Source of the DNA: a virus | IMG/VR virus record: IMGVR_UViG_3300046169_000092 | Span: 1 to 36,011 of that record | DNA: 36,011 bases | Strand: one strand, 5' to 3' | Part shown: piece after piece, positions 30,601-36,011 of the stretch | Layout: each line of letters begins with the position of its first letter | Numbering within the stretch: position 1 is the stretch's first letter | Translations under genes and position numbers: made by a program | Notes under the pieces: model-generated | What the model saw: only the letters and a program-made list of their open reading frames with translations | Databases searched by the model: none | Told to the model about the DNA's origin: nothing

Positions 30601-31013
30601 TCAACGTTACCAATGCCTAAACTGGTTCGTGCCGTAGCTCCAGATTCTGCTACAAAGTTAGACCCGTTACCTACAATAAAGTTGCTATTGGTTGGCGTGA
30701 GTCCAGCAATGTCGGCTAGACCAGCATCAAAAGCCTGTACGTTTGTTCCAATAGCTACACCTAAATTAGTTCTTGCTGTAGACTTGTTTGGCAGGTCAGA
30801 TAAGTTATTGGCTTCTAATAAGTATCGTGCATCAGGGGTAGTAAACGTGGCATTGCTAAAGTCAGCCCTTAATAATGGGTAACCATAAGAATTTGTACCG
30901 TCATGCACGTGTACCGTCCAGTCATTGGTGTTTACGGTAAGCTCAGCTACAGCGCCAGTAAATCCTACGTGGTCTGAATCCGAGCCTCTTCTACGTTTTA
31001 CTTCTGTTGCCAT
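24609..31013 (-). CDS. Giant tail fibre with repeated VGIGT motifs and C-terminal binding domain
   Basis: This 2134-residue protein is the largest gene. The N-terminus (SDHVGFTGAVAELTVNTNDW, HVHDGTN near 30-40) resembles tail attachment domains seen in marine phage fibres. Residues about 165-480 contain repeats of GDITGVTAGTGLTGGGTSGAVTL. Residues about 655-830 look like a lectin or laminin-G-type domain (WHRVTVQVISQKIRVDIDGN). From about 565 on, about twelve copies of the motif GNVGIGTTSP-x-x-x-L-x-I occur, spaced irregularly. About 1998-2134 starts DDYEEGTFTPQIHAG and includes YTKIGNVVHCSGRF, a typical tail-fibre tip. It should bind the host surface. It lacks an obvious endosialidase chaperone or peptidase. 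Confidence 0.75.
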   Translation of the reverse strand: MATEVKRRRGSDSDHVGFTGAVAELTVNTNDWTVHVHDGTNSYGYPLLRADFSNATFTTPDARYLLEANNLSDLPNKSTARTNLGVAIGTNVQAFDAGLADIAGLTPTNSNFIVGNGSNFVAESGATARTSLGIGNVENTALSTYTGQGGALDNQYIINGAGYTNNVGDITGVTAGTGLTGGGTSGAVTLDVSGLTTSQFSAATLLDSTEGFVSSNAMIMTSSAIASYVTGLGYTSNVGTITGVTAGAGLGGGGTSGTVTLTHSDTSTQSSVDNSGVSVIQDVTLDTYGHVTGLNSKNLVDEFVPDKANLVVQSAASGTGSLSYNQTNKQFEYIPPASAAGDITEIATSTTSGLSGGTTSGVATLSLNISRLVDMTEDVAAIDEIAILDGETNKRKALSEIDISVFNNDAGFGAGDITGVTAGAGLDGGGTSGAVTLSHSDTSSQASVDNSNGSVIQDVTLDTYGHVTGLTSVDLDSRYLELSGGILTGDTKLRGGDLFLDAAAVNGTGNRKIRFTEGSSTSSGFQGGYIYYDGDANKLHLGMHDATDSDTANDLDAITILRSNQNVGIGLNAPTQKLHINKASLSLARFTTTATGLNDTDGVAIGYDDSTGAVFWNRENSNLVFATNNTSRLTIEAGGDIEVANDLNIDGSFTNTNGNASWRKSGNEYTATWIDDKTVKFVKSASSYAATTPYAEHQNFIATFSFKTSNATHLGLVYHGQNSPSEDGYNVIIRSSNTVRVQKRQTNVGQSYLIGGVNGTAISGVDIDDGNWHRVTVQVISQKIRVDIDGNQIINGEINDTTFTEGGVGYIAYDGTVEFNNLEVQEIPSTTFIDTLNLNGISEGASNTVALMWDQGKNVTYRTLGSNAFNSTTIPTASDFLPITGGTLTGNITLGKSDPVLILNDTSASNSTVLTAFTSYRAQGSEKGFVGFGSGSNNYLYVRNSDGRIDIQGSTGIYLNSDTTLSGDLDVTGAIVLEDSQPIKWDTNNILSHNGTSTYLGDAASASTLTLSGGNGTFEGDLSITGGDLTLGTDSIASNINSVGDVLVLKVDSNENTGGSPNIQFKVGAATELTINGSTATFAGDLDVDGDLEVDGSVGIGTASPDLMLHLSHNDNNNGLLLQHEDQASSYQMLLNIRETEGLIFQRWSTGSFSANLMTLDYNGNLGIGTASPSVKLDISQDDNTTNDLDVLNLKRVWSSATSADRSHGIKFSDTNATLANIYADRTNSGANYNGDLVFVTNSGASGTNTSEKMRIDSTGNVNIYGTDNRPLAITSFATVSAGAGWDLNATSGNGVVTVSTGGTERMRIDSAGDVEIGTTTNVATRKLTIDSSTVSKINLDVGNEGTVGNFEARSGEVSIGADTAADLHLKTSGTDQVTIDYIGNVGIGTTSPDAILQIANNDGSSYRFGYGGTSDIYFDADNIFIRTDNGGANTATFTTTGLGIGTTSPSDKLHIVGSNGSVRIDNTSSTKSYSLTTMDSNNRFRIYDNTSASERLTITNGGNVGIGTTSPVNNTPLTLQAPSGYTDTLWLKSVGTNIDSRINIGPTGTGNAQINNATGTDIEFQVSGSTKMIIESTGNVGIDTTSPNKNLQIDIANNNTNVLTGNGLAGGAAGSGVLIYNSNTTSGVYANLDFRANNADGRIAYKYMGNTNVGDFHFITDNTNSPISAMIIKNDGKVGIGTSPSYPLEVDTGAGTFSVRAKGSGSVTIASDASLTYFGSTHEFYNAAGSSEYMRIQSSGAVGINNSSPDSFSASVSTSSSLVIGQGTSGVSPGLTLWQGNSAQATINFASANTGAGQYEGRIRYTRDTGVMDFRTNGVGNVLVLNASGNVGIGTDSPNSLLELNGTDKRFQIQDGTNSMSFGQWDTATNRIESGGGRKLLITSYSGGIDFGLNGSGGSLTIDTSGNVGVGTTSPSAILEVADVSPQIQFTDTVNASAYSRILNTDSGTLYIDADLGNAGSNSAILFRLDGGSEKMRILSSGGITFNGDTAAANALDDYEEGTFTPQIHAGASNTSFNSNNYGKYTKIGNVVHCSGRFSVTSITAGSSSTNVELGGLPFAANTPLGTSTGAVAGSIGFASGFAGEAPTMMQIRDGETNAFLYFQNSSLGISNLKGNDFGTGAHSIVFQITYHV
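25270..27720. repeat. Short direct DNA repeats inside the fibre gene
   Basis: The plus-strand sequence ggactagtagtaccaatacc, continuing tacgtt, recurs with few changes at about 26252, 26474, 26664 and 26837, and as ggactagcagtaccaa near 27499 and 27700. They encode the VGIGTTSP repeat. Near-identity at DNA level between copies suggests recent recombination or gene conversion within the gene. Confidence 0.7.
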
Positions 31014-31016
31014 ATA

Positions 31017-31523
31017 TTATACGCTAGGTGATTGGAGTGCTACTGGTATAGTCGTTGCTAGTTCTTGCGCTATCAGTTTAATGTTGGCAGAACCACGACC
31101 TATTTGATTGGTATATGCTGTAGTAATACTAGAGCTGTCTAAGATAAACTTAAAAGCGTTAGCGTTAGCTCCGTTAGTATTGTCAAACAATGTAGTAAAA
31201 GAACCACTAAACGATACTTCTACATACGAATCTCCACCCGTAAATGCGCTAACTAAATCCTGTAAGAAGGCACTGGCTGTGTTACCACCCCCACCACTAC
31301 CAGCAAACGTTGATGATAAAAGTTTAGCCCAGTTCAGATCTAAAGTAAACCGAAAGCCACGAAGGTTTTGTCTTAGACTGGCATCTACAGCCTCATCATA
31401 AGCCGATCCAAAGTTTACCTGACCTATGTCGCTAGTAAAGTTGTTAGTAGTTATCGTGTAACTCCAGCTGCTTCCACCAGCCTTCCTAATGTATATTGAG
31501 CTTATTTTACTAGATAGAGCCAT
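31017..31523 (-). CDS. Distal tail protein, paralogue of the next gene
   Basis: This 168-residue protein (MALSSKISSIYIRKAGGSSW...) shares the block F-G-S-A-Y-D-E-A-V-D-A-S-L-R-Q-N-L-R-G-F-R (about residues 36-56) with the 173-residue neighbour, where it reads STFDEALDGSLRSNFRDFRR. A beta-rich C-terminal half (DSYVEVSFSGSFTTLFDN) follows. It overlaps that gene by 14 bases and ends 3 bases before the fibre start. A tail-tip or fibre-connecting role fits its place. Confidence 0.5.
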   Translation of the reverse strand: MALSSKISSIYIRKAGGSSWSYTITTNNFTSDIGQVNFGSAYDEAVDASLRQNLRGFRFTLDLNWAKLLSSTFAGSGGGGNTASAFLQDLVSAFTGGDSYVEVSFSGSFTTLFDNTNGANANAFKFILDSSSITTAYTNQIGRGSANIKLIAQELATTIPVALQSPSV

Positions 31524-32031
31524 AATCTAATTGTACGGTTACTGGGTCACTAGGGCTTATTAAACCATAGTCTCGATATTCTTCGATGCCTAATGGGTCG
31601 TCTACAAACCGCCAATCTTCAAAGTTTAATGTTATAACCACGCCCAAGTCAAATGCTTTGAACGTAATCTTAGGAACAAACAAACCATGTTGATTTGCGT
31701 ATTGAACACGATGAGCAAAGTCATCCTCTAAAACTACACGAAACAGACTACTAGTATCAATACCGATATATATAAAGGTAGAACCATTAATAAAGTCTGT
31801 GGCTATGTTATTGCAAATTGTTCTGTAATCGTCAGGGGTCGTACACAGGTTATAGGTAAGCTCTACTGTTCTTCTAAAGTCCCTAAAATTGCTCCGTAAC
31901 GAGCCATCTAGTGCCTCATCGAAGGTTGACCCCCAGAACTGGAGTTCGTCCGTCTCAGCGTAATTTTGAATGGTTAGTGTCTCAGTTCCGCCTGCGTCCG
32001 TAACAACTGTGATATCTGTTAGCTTGGACAT
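31510..32031 (-). CDS. Distal tail protein, first of the pair
   Basis: The 173-residue protein has an N-terminal part (MSKLTDITVVTDAGGTETLT), the shared block near 33-56, a central TTPDDYRTICNNIATDFING, and an acidic C-terminus (VTVQLDYGS). It starts 2 bases after the hub-like gene. The two paralogues probably form part of one ring or adaptor at the tail tip. No closer family was recognised. Confidence 0.5.
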   Translation of the reverse strand: MSKLTDITVVTDAGGTETLTIQNYAETDELQFWGSTFDEALDGSLRSNFRDFRRTVELTYNLCTTPDDYRTICNNIATDFINGSTFIYIGIDTSSLFRVVLEDDFAHRVQYANQHGLFVPKITFKAFDLGVVITLNFEDWRFVDDPLGIEEYRDYGLISPSDPVTVQLDYGSI

Positions 32032-32033
32032 GG

Positions 32034-33299
32034 TTAGGCTATCTTATAGGCGTTGAAGTCTACTGTGTCATTAACTAGGTCATAGCTAACCTTGGAAAAT
32101 CTATATGTTCCATCTAGCGGTTTGATTAATCGTGAGGCTCCTATTGTACTACTGGCAAATTCAATCTTTATAACTTGATGTGGTAATATTGAATTTACTC
32201 CAAACACTGTTCCGCTTATGGTTGGTATCTGAGTATCTAAAAATAACTTTTCATAAGACGCTACCCCAAACGCAGCAACGCTATTAGTAAACGCACTAAC
32301 ATTATGAATACTAAAACTACCCGTTCTTAATCTCCTATCAAAATGACCTCTTCTGAATGAAAAATTAGCCGTCTTATCAGCGCTTAAATTTAAAGCAGAA
32401 GATGTTGATGATGAATTAAGATTACCATGAATAACCTTTAGTTCTTTATACTGATTTTTTTTGGATGATTCTAATTTTAGAGATTTAAACTTACTTTCGT
32501 TTAATGTTACTCTTTCATCTATATTTGAATCATCAGGTTGAACAGCTAAATTTCTAGCAAAATATACTTTTTTGCCTAGCATATTACCATATACAGAACC
32601 CTCTACGCCAGCTATGTTAGCCAGAACTTCCGCTGCCGTCATAGTAGTTCCTCCGTCTCGAACATCTTGAAATATATAATCCCCATAACTATTTATAGGT
32701 ACAAGCTGAAATGGAAAATTACTAATAATACTGTTGGTTCCAGAGCCAAATATGTCTGTTAGCATATAATCTATAAAACTATATACTTTAACAGCATCGT
32801 GATTAGAAGGGTCTGTTCTAATTAAGGAGCTACTTAATCCGTTAAAAACAGATGCCATTGTTGTTGAGCTATCGCTAGGTCGAAACGGCTGAAAGTTTAT
32901 TGTGGTCTTGCGTTGATTTACATCATACGTAATATCTTGATTAGAAAATCTACACCTTATAACGTCAGCGCTACCAGCCCCAGATGGGTTGTATATATTT
33001 ATATTAGTGGTAAGCTCAGTTTGTGGGTCTGTAGTATCAAAATACGCATCGTATATGCTTTTATAGCTAGTAGCATCTGGATTATCAAAAAACGATATGC
33101 TTACAGAACCAGCTCGTATGCCCATCTTATCAACGTCATCTATGTTAGTGGTAACCGCAAAGTCATAGGTAAACTTGCCTAAATCGCACATCTCGTACTG
33201 CACCGTTTCAGATACAGTCGTATTACGTATAATAAAATCTACATCTATATCTACAGAACGTAGCGTTACTTTATTTGAGCTGGCTTGTAACTGACCCAT
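32034..33299 (-). CDS. Tail hub-like protein
   Basis: This 421-residue protein follows the tape measure gene and precedes the distal tail proteins. The N-terminal 120 residues are beta-rich (VRLRSVDIDVDFII-type strands), followed by the segment FSNQDITYDVNQRKTTINFQ (about 118-137) and a region with DYIFQDVRDGGTTMTAAEVLA (about 208-228). The layout resembles baseplate hub proteins, but no signature residues were identified. No catalytic residues were seen. Confidence 0.45.
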   Translation of the reverse strand: MGQLQASSNKVTLRSVDIDVDFIIRNTTVSETVQYEMCDLGKFTYDFAVTTNIDDVDKMGIRAGSVSISFFDNPDATSYKSIYDAYFDTTDPQTELTTNINIYNPSGAGSADVIRCRFSNQDITYDVNQRKTTINFQPFRPSDSSTTMASVFNGLSSSLIRTDPSNHDAVKVYSFIDYMLTDIFGSGTNSIISNFPFQLVPINSYGDYIFQDVRDGGTTMTAAEVLANIAGVEGSVYGNMLGKKVYFARNLAVQPDDSNIDERVTLNESKFKSLKLESSKKNQYKELKVIHGNLNSSSTSSALNLSADKTANFSFRRGHFDRRLRTGSFSIHNVSAFTNSVAAFGVASYEKLFLDTQIPTISGTVFGVNSILPHQVIKIEFASSTIGASRLIKPLDGTYRFSKVSYDLVNDTVDFNAYKIA

Positions 33300-33301
33300 T
33301 C

Positions 33302-35938
33302 TTAATCACCTAAGTATGTAGTTCCGCTTTCTATTTTTGCGTTACCGCTTTTGACTTTATATGCCATTACTTCTTCGTCTAACGACCCTTGCAATACAAT
33401 AGTAGGGGCTACTGATCCTGGACTTGATGGCGTAAATCTATCCATGGATGGATCTTGAAAAGATGATCCACCTCTAAAGTCAGTATCAAAAAATCCCCTT
33501 TGTGGTGAAGAAACAGAACCACCACTTCCACCAGCAGAAACGTTTTTATCTCCAGGCTTGGTTTGAACAATCTTTTTAACCTGAGCTATACCGGAAGCAA
33601 TGGTTGCCGCCATCAGTATTTTGTTGAATGGAGGTGGCGCAGCGGTTAGCGCTTTAGTTGCGGCTTCGTATGTGTTCATCACAGCGTTAGCAACAGCTGT
33701 TGCCTTTTGACTATCAAATAACCCTTGAGATATGGTTCCAGCTATTTGCAGAAGATCTTTTGCCTTTTGTATTTTAGCGTCTTTAGCTTTCTGATCTAAA
33801 GCAATTTCCGCATCAGAAGCTTCTTTTTTGTGAGCTATTTCTAACTGATCCATTAACTGACCAAAAAATATTCCTTTTTTATTAAGGGCATCTTTTTTTG
33901 CTTGATACTTATCATCTATTTCGCCTAAAACACGACCCTTCTCGTCTTCACCGGCTAGTTCATTTTCTCGCTTTAACTTATTAAGAAGAAGTTCGTCATC
34001 AATGGTTCCCTGTATAAAGTCTAGCGTCTTTTGATATTCGTCTTGTCTATCTTTTTCTTGTTGTTCGGTTATTCTTTTGATTAAATCTGCTTTTTCCTCA
34101 GCTATCTCTACTTCTCGATCGGCTTGAGCTTCTGCTATAGCCACTAACTCTTGAGCTGTTATTAAGGCTAACTGTTTATCAAACTCTGCTTTTGCTGCGT
34201 CTAACGCACGTTTTATTTGATCTCTGTTTACGTCTGCCTCTATTAATCTATTTTCTAAATCGTCTTTCTCCATATCAAACTGAAGCTGAGCTCTGTCTCT
34301 ATCTAGCTGGGCTTGTGCTGATATTTTAGCTATCTCGTCTTTTTCGTTTAGTATCTCAATTTCTCTAGCTATAAACTCTGCATTTCTTCTACTTAAAAAA
34401 CTTAGTTTGCTAGTATCGCTTATAAGTTGAGCCCTATTTTCTGCTCTCTCTTTTTGCAGCTTATTCTCTTTCTCTATAAGTTCGTTTATCTTTTCCTGGA
34501 ACGATATAAGTCTAACAAGTGTACTTATCTCTGCAGTAGTATTTTCTCCTCTAGACCTAAGAAGCGTTATTTGTTCTTTTAATACGTCTATTTGACCTTG
34601 AGTCGATATTGATAAACTTTGAAGTGTTCGATCCGTTAATTCTATACCAGATTTAGCCTCTAGATTAACAAGCTCTAATGCTGCGGTAAATTCAATGTAT
34701 TTAGACAATGGAGCTGTAGCATCACTAATAACATCAAGAAACGATTCTTGAGCCATTTTAGCCGTTTCTAACTGATCCTCTAGAGCCTCCATACGATCTA
34801 AATGCTTTAGAAAGGCAGCATCATTCTCGTTAAAGGCAGCCCCAATCTCTAATAGTTTTCCTTTGAAAAAGAACGCTCCTGCACCGGTTCTTTCGAAATA
34901 TTCTTTTAATTCATCGTCTCTACTAAAATCACCTATTTGTTGTTCTAAAACCTCTATCTCTATTGCTCTAGCTCTTAACCCAAAAGGGTCTTCAACACCG
35001 GTTTCTAGCTGCGAGAATGACTTTGCTACTTCGCTTATTGCTTCAGCTTGAGCCTTAGCCGAGTCTCTAACCTTTTTTATTTCATCATCTAACTTTTGAA
35101 ATAGGAACTGAGATACAAGTACAACACCGTTAATTGCAATAAGAGCGCCACCAGTACCCTTTAACGATTTTATAATAGCTTCTTGCGTAGTTATTTGCTC
35201 TTCGTTTTTGAGAGTGCCATTTGCTACCAGCTTGTTATGTCGTTCTACATTATTTTGCAAATTTGCAAAAAGTTCTGCGGTAAAACCAACGTTGTTACCG
35301 ATGGCTCGCATACCTTGTGCAAATCCCTGGCTAAACTGAGTTGAATCCTGTACTAAATCACCGAAAGAAAACAGTAATTGATTAGATCCGGAAAATGCTT
35401 TATTCATTGTTCCAGACTGGTGCTCTACAACCTGTAGACCTTCGCTAAAGTTCTTAGAGGCACTAACAGCCGTTCTTTGAACATTAGCTAAAGAGTTGAT
35501 CGTGTTATTTAACTGCTCGGTTTGTTTGTCAGTAAGGTTCTCTTGTTGAGCAGCCTCCTCTAGCTCTTCCCGTAACCTCTGTAGTTGTATAGAGTCTTCT
35601 AGTAACGCTTCAGATTGATTTACAAAGGCGTCTGTACTTTGATCAGTGGTTACAATACTCTTTTTAAATGAAGATGTGTTTTTACGAAGTTCAGAAGTTG
35701 TAGTTTTAACGTTCTGAAGCATATCTAAAAAACCATCAGAAGCACCACCAACAGCTCCGCCAGATCCAGTTCCTTTCTTGAATGAGTTTAGTAGCTCCTC
35801 ATACTTATTCTTTAAATCGTCGTATCCCTTCTCTAGGTTTTGTACTTGCTTCGAAGAACTAGGGTCAATGCCAGACGTTATCTTTTCTAGGTTAGAACTA
35901 TCAACTTCAAACTTGACTTTATATACTAACTCTGGCAT
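33302..35938 (-). CDS. Tape measure protein
   Basis: This 878-residue protein is mainly helical with long coiled-coil stretches (about residues 100-170, 370-420 and 470-700), an N-terminal LEKGYDDLKNKYEELLNSFK, and a small hydrophobic region near 245-275 (GTGGALIAINGVVLVSQFLF). The C-terminus holds a Ser/Gly-rich segment (about 800-830). It sits after the tail chaperone across the joined ends. At about 1.5 Angstrom per residue it predicts a tail of about 130 nm, consistent with a siphovirus. Start ATG 35936-35938. Confidence 0.8.
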   Translation of the reverse strand: MPELVYKVKFEVDSSNLEKITSGIDPSSSKQVQNLEKGYDDLKNKYEELLNSFKKGTGSGGAVGGASDGFLDMLQNVKTTTSELRKNTSSFKKSIVTTDQSTDAFVNQSEALLEDSIQLQRLREELEEAAQQENLTDKQTEQLNNTINSLANVQRTAVSASKNFSEGLQVVEHQSGTMNKAFSGSNQLLFSFGDLVQDSTQFSQGFAQGMRAIGNNVGFTAELFANLQNNVERHNKLVANGTLKNEEQITTQEAIIKSLKGTGGALIAINGVVLVSQFLFQKLDDEIKKVRDSAKAQAEAISEVAKSFSQLETGVEDPFGLRARAIEIEVLEQQIGDFSRDDELKEYFERTGAGAFFFKGKLLEIGAAFNENDAAFLKHLDRMEALEDQLETAKMAQESFLDVISDATAPLSKYIEFTAALELVNLEAKSGIELTDRTLQSLSISTQGQIDVLKEQITLLRSRGENTTAEISTLVRLISFQEKINELIEKENKLQKERAENRAQLISDTSKLSFLSRRNAEFIAREIEILNEKDEIAKISAQAQLDRDRAQLQFDMEKDDLENRLIEADVNRDQIKRALDAAKAEFDKQLALITAQELVAIAEAQADREVEIAEEKADLIKRITEQQEKDRQDEYQKTLDFIQGTIDDELLLNKLKRENELAGEDEKGRVLGEIDDKYQAKKDALNKKGIFFGQLMDQLEIAHKKEASDAEIALDQKAKDAKIQKAKDLLQIAGTISQGLFDSQKATAVANAVMNTYEAATKALTAAPPPFNKILMAATIASGIAQVKKIVQTKPGDKNVSAGGSGGSVSSPQRGFFDTDFRGGSSFQDPSMDRFTPSSPGSVAPTIVLQGSLDEEVMAYKVKSGNAKIESGTTYLGD

Positions 35939-35944
35939 GGTGTT

Positions 35945-36011
35945 TTATTTATCTTTTGGCTTGTGATAAGCCTCACGAGCCATCATTGCTTTGGTTATGT
36001 CTTCTATGGAA
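35945..36011 (-). CDS. C-terminal end of the frameshifted tail chaperone (joins to base 1)
   Basis: The frame is open from base 36011 to TAA at 35945-35947 and matches the frame running off base 1, reading ...ELEADC-SIEDITKAMMAREAYHKPKDK across the join. It ends 6 bases before the tape measure ATG. The shape of this tail (charged helix with Arg-Glu-Ala) fits the T part of GT chaperones. It supports a circular or circularly permuted genome. Confidence 0.7.
   Translation of the reverse strand, partial: SIEDITKAMMAREAYHKPKDK

Noticed and set aside
1-36011. tRNA genes
   Set aside because: No cloverleaf-like sequence was noticed in the gaps on either strand, though this was judged by eye without a tRNA search.

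Overview
The window looks like one complete genome of a siphovirus-type tailed phage, written linearly but probably circular or circularly permuted. The main reason is that a reading frame running off base 1 on the minus strand continues in frame at base 36011 and stops 6 bases before the tape-measure gene. The host is probably a member of Bacteroidota, likely marine (inference). Supporting signs are A-rich leaders with few Shine-Dalgarno sequences, TTG-N19/20-TAnnTTTG-type promoters at several operon heads, an SSB of the kind seen in crAss-like phages, a DnaA domain IV protein, and a cytosine methylase with the alternate-frame ORF I recall from Bacteroides sequences. No integrase, repressor/integrase cassette, tRNA, DNA polymerase or RNA polymerase was recognised, so the phage looks lytic and dependent on host replication enzymes.

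Late genes are on the minus strand and read leftwards from about 12.5 kb: a small 59-residue protein, a TerS-like protein, membrane and coiled-coil proteins that could form a lysis or spanin set, and a large terminase split in two (ATPase 10019-10831, nuclease 8908-9693) around a resolvase-fold gene. Two plus-strand genes (a nuclease and a DUF5872-like protein, 7.98-8.91 kb) interrupt this run. A new minus promoter at about 7.92 kb then leads into portal, scaffold, major capsid (followed by a terminator), neck and tail-completion proteins, three paralogous tail-tube-like proteins, and a tail assembly chaperone with a T-run -1 frameshift site. Through the joined ends, the order continues with tape measure, hub-like protein, two paralogous distal tail proteins, a 2134-residue repetitive tail fibre, a pair of small paralogues and two tiny genes ending at 23.8 kb.

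Early genes are on the plus strand from 16.57 to 21.79 kb: small unknowns, a RecE/lambda-exonuclease-like nuclease, a putative annealing partner, a 28-residue membrane peptide, a cytosine methylase overlapped by a second ORF, a PD-(D/E)XK nuclease, a winged-helix protein, a DnaB-type helicase and SSB. A structured non-coding stretch with terminators follows. Then come an M15-type endolysin, a holin-like protein, an unknown, the DnaA domain IV protein and a small membrane protein, which meets the left-reading genes at a shared CTAG stop.

Between 12.5 and 16.5 kb lie accessory and replication genes on the minus strand: an O-like replication protein with two small genes, then a block of unknowns. 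Between these two groups is a candidate origin: about a dozen AT-rich ACATATAT units next to six C-rich CCCCCCGTAGAAATC repeats, with DnaA boxes nearby.
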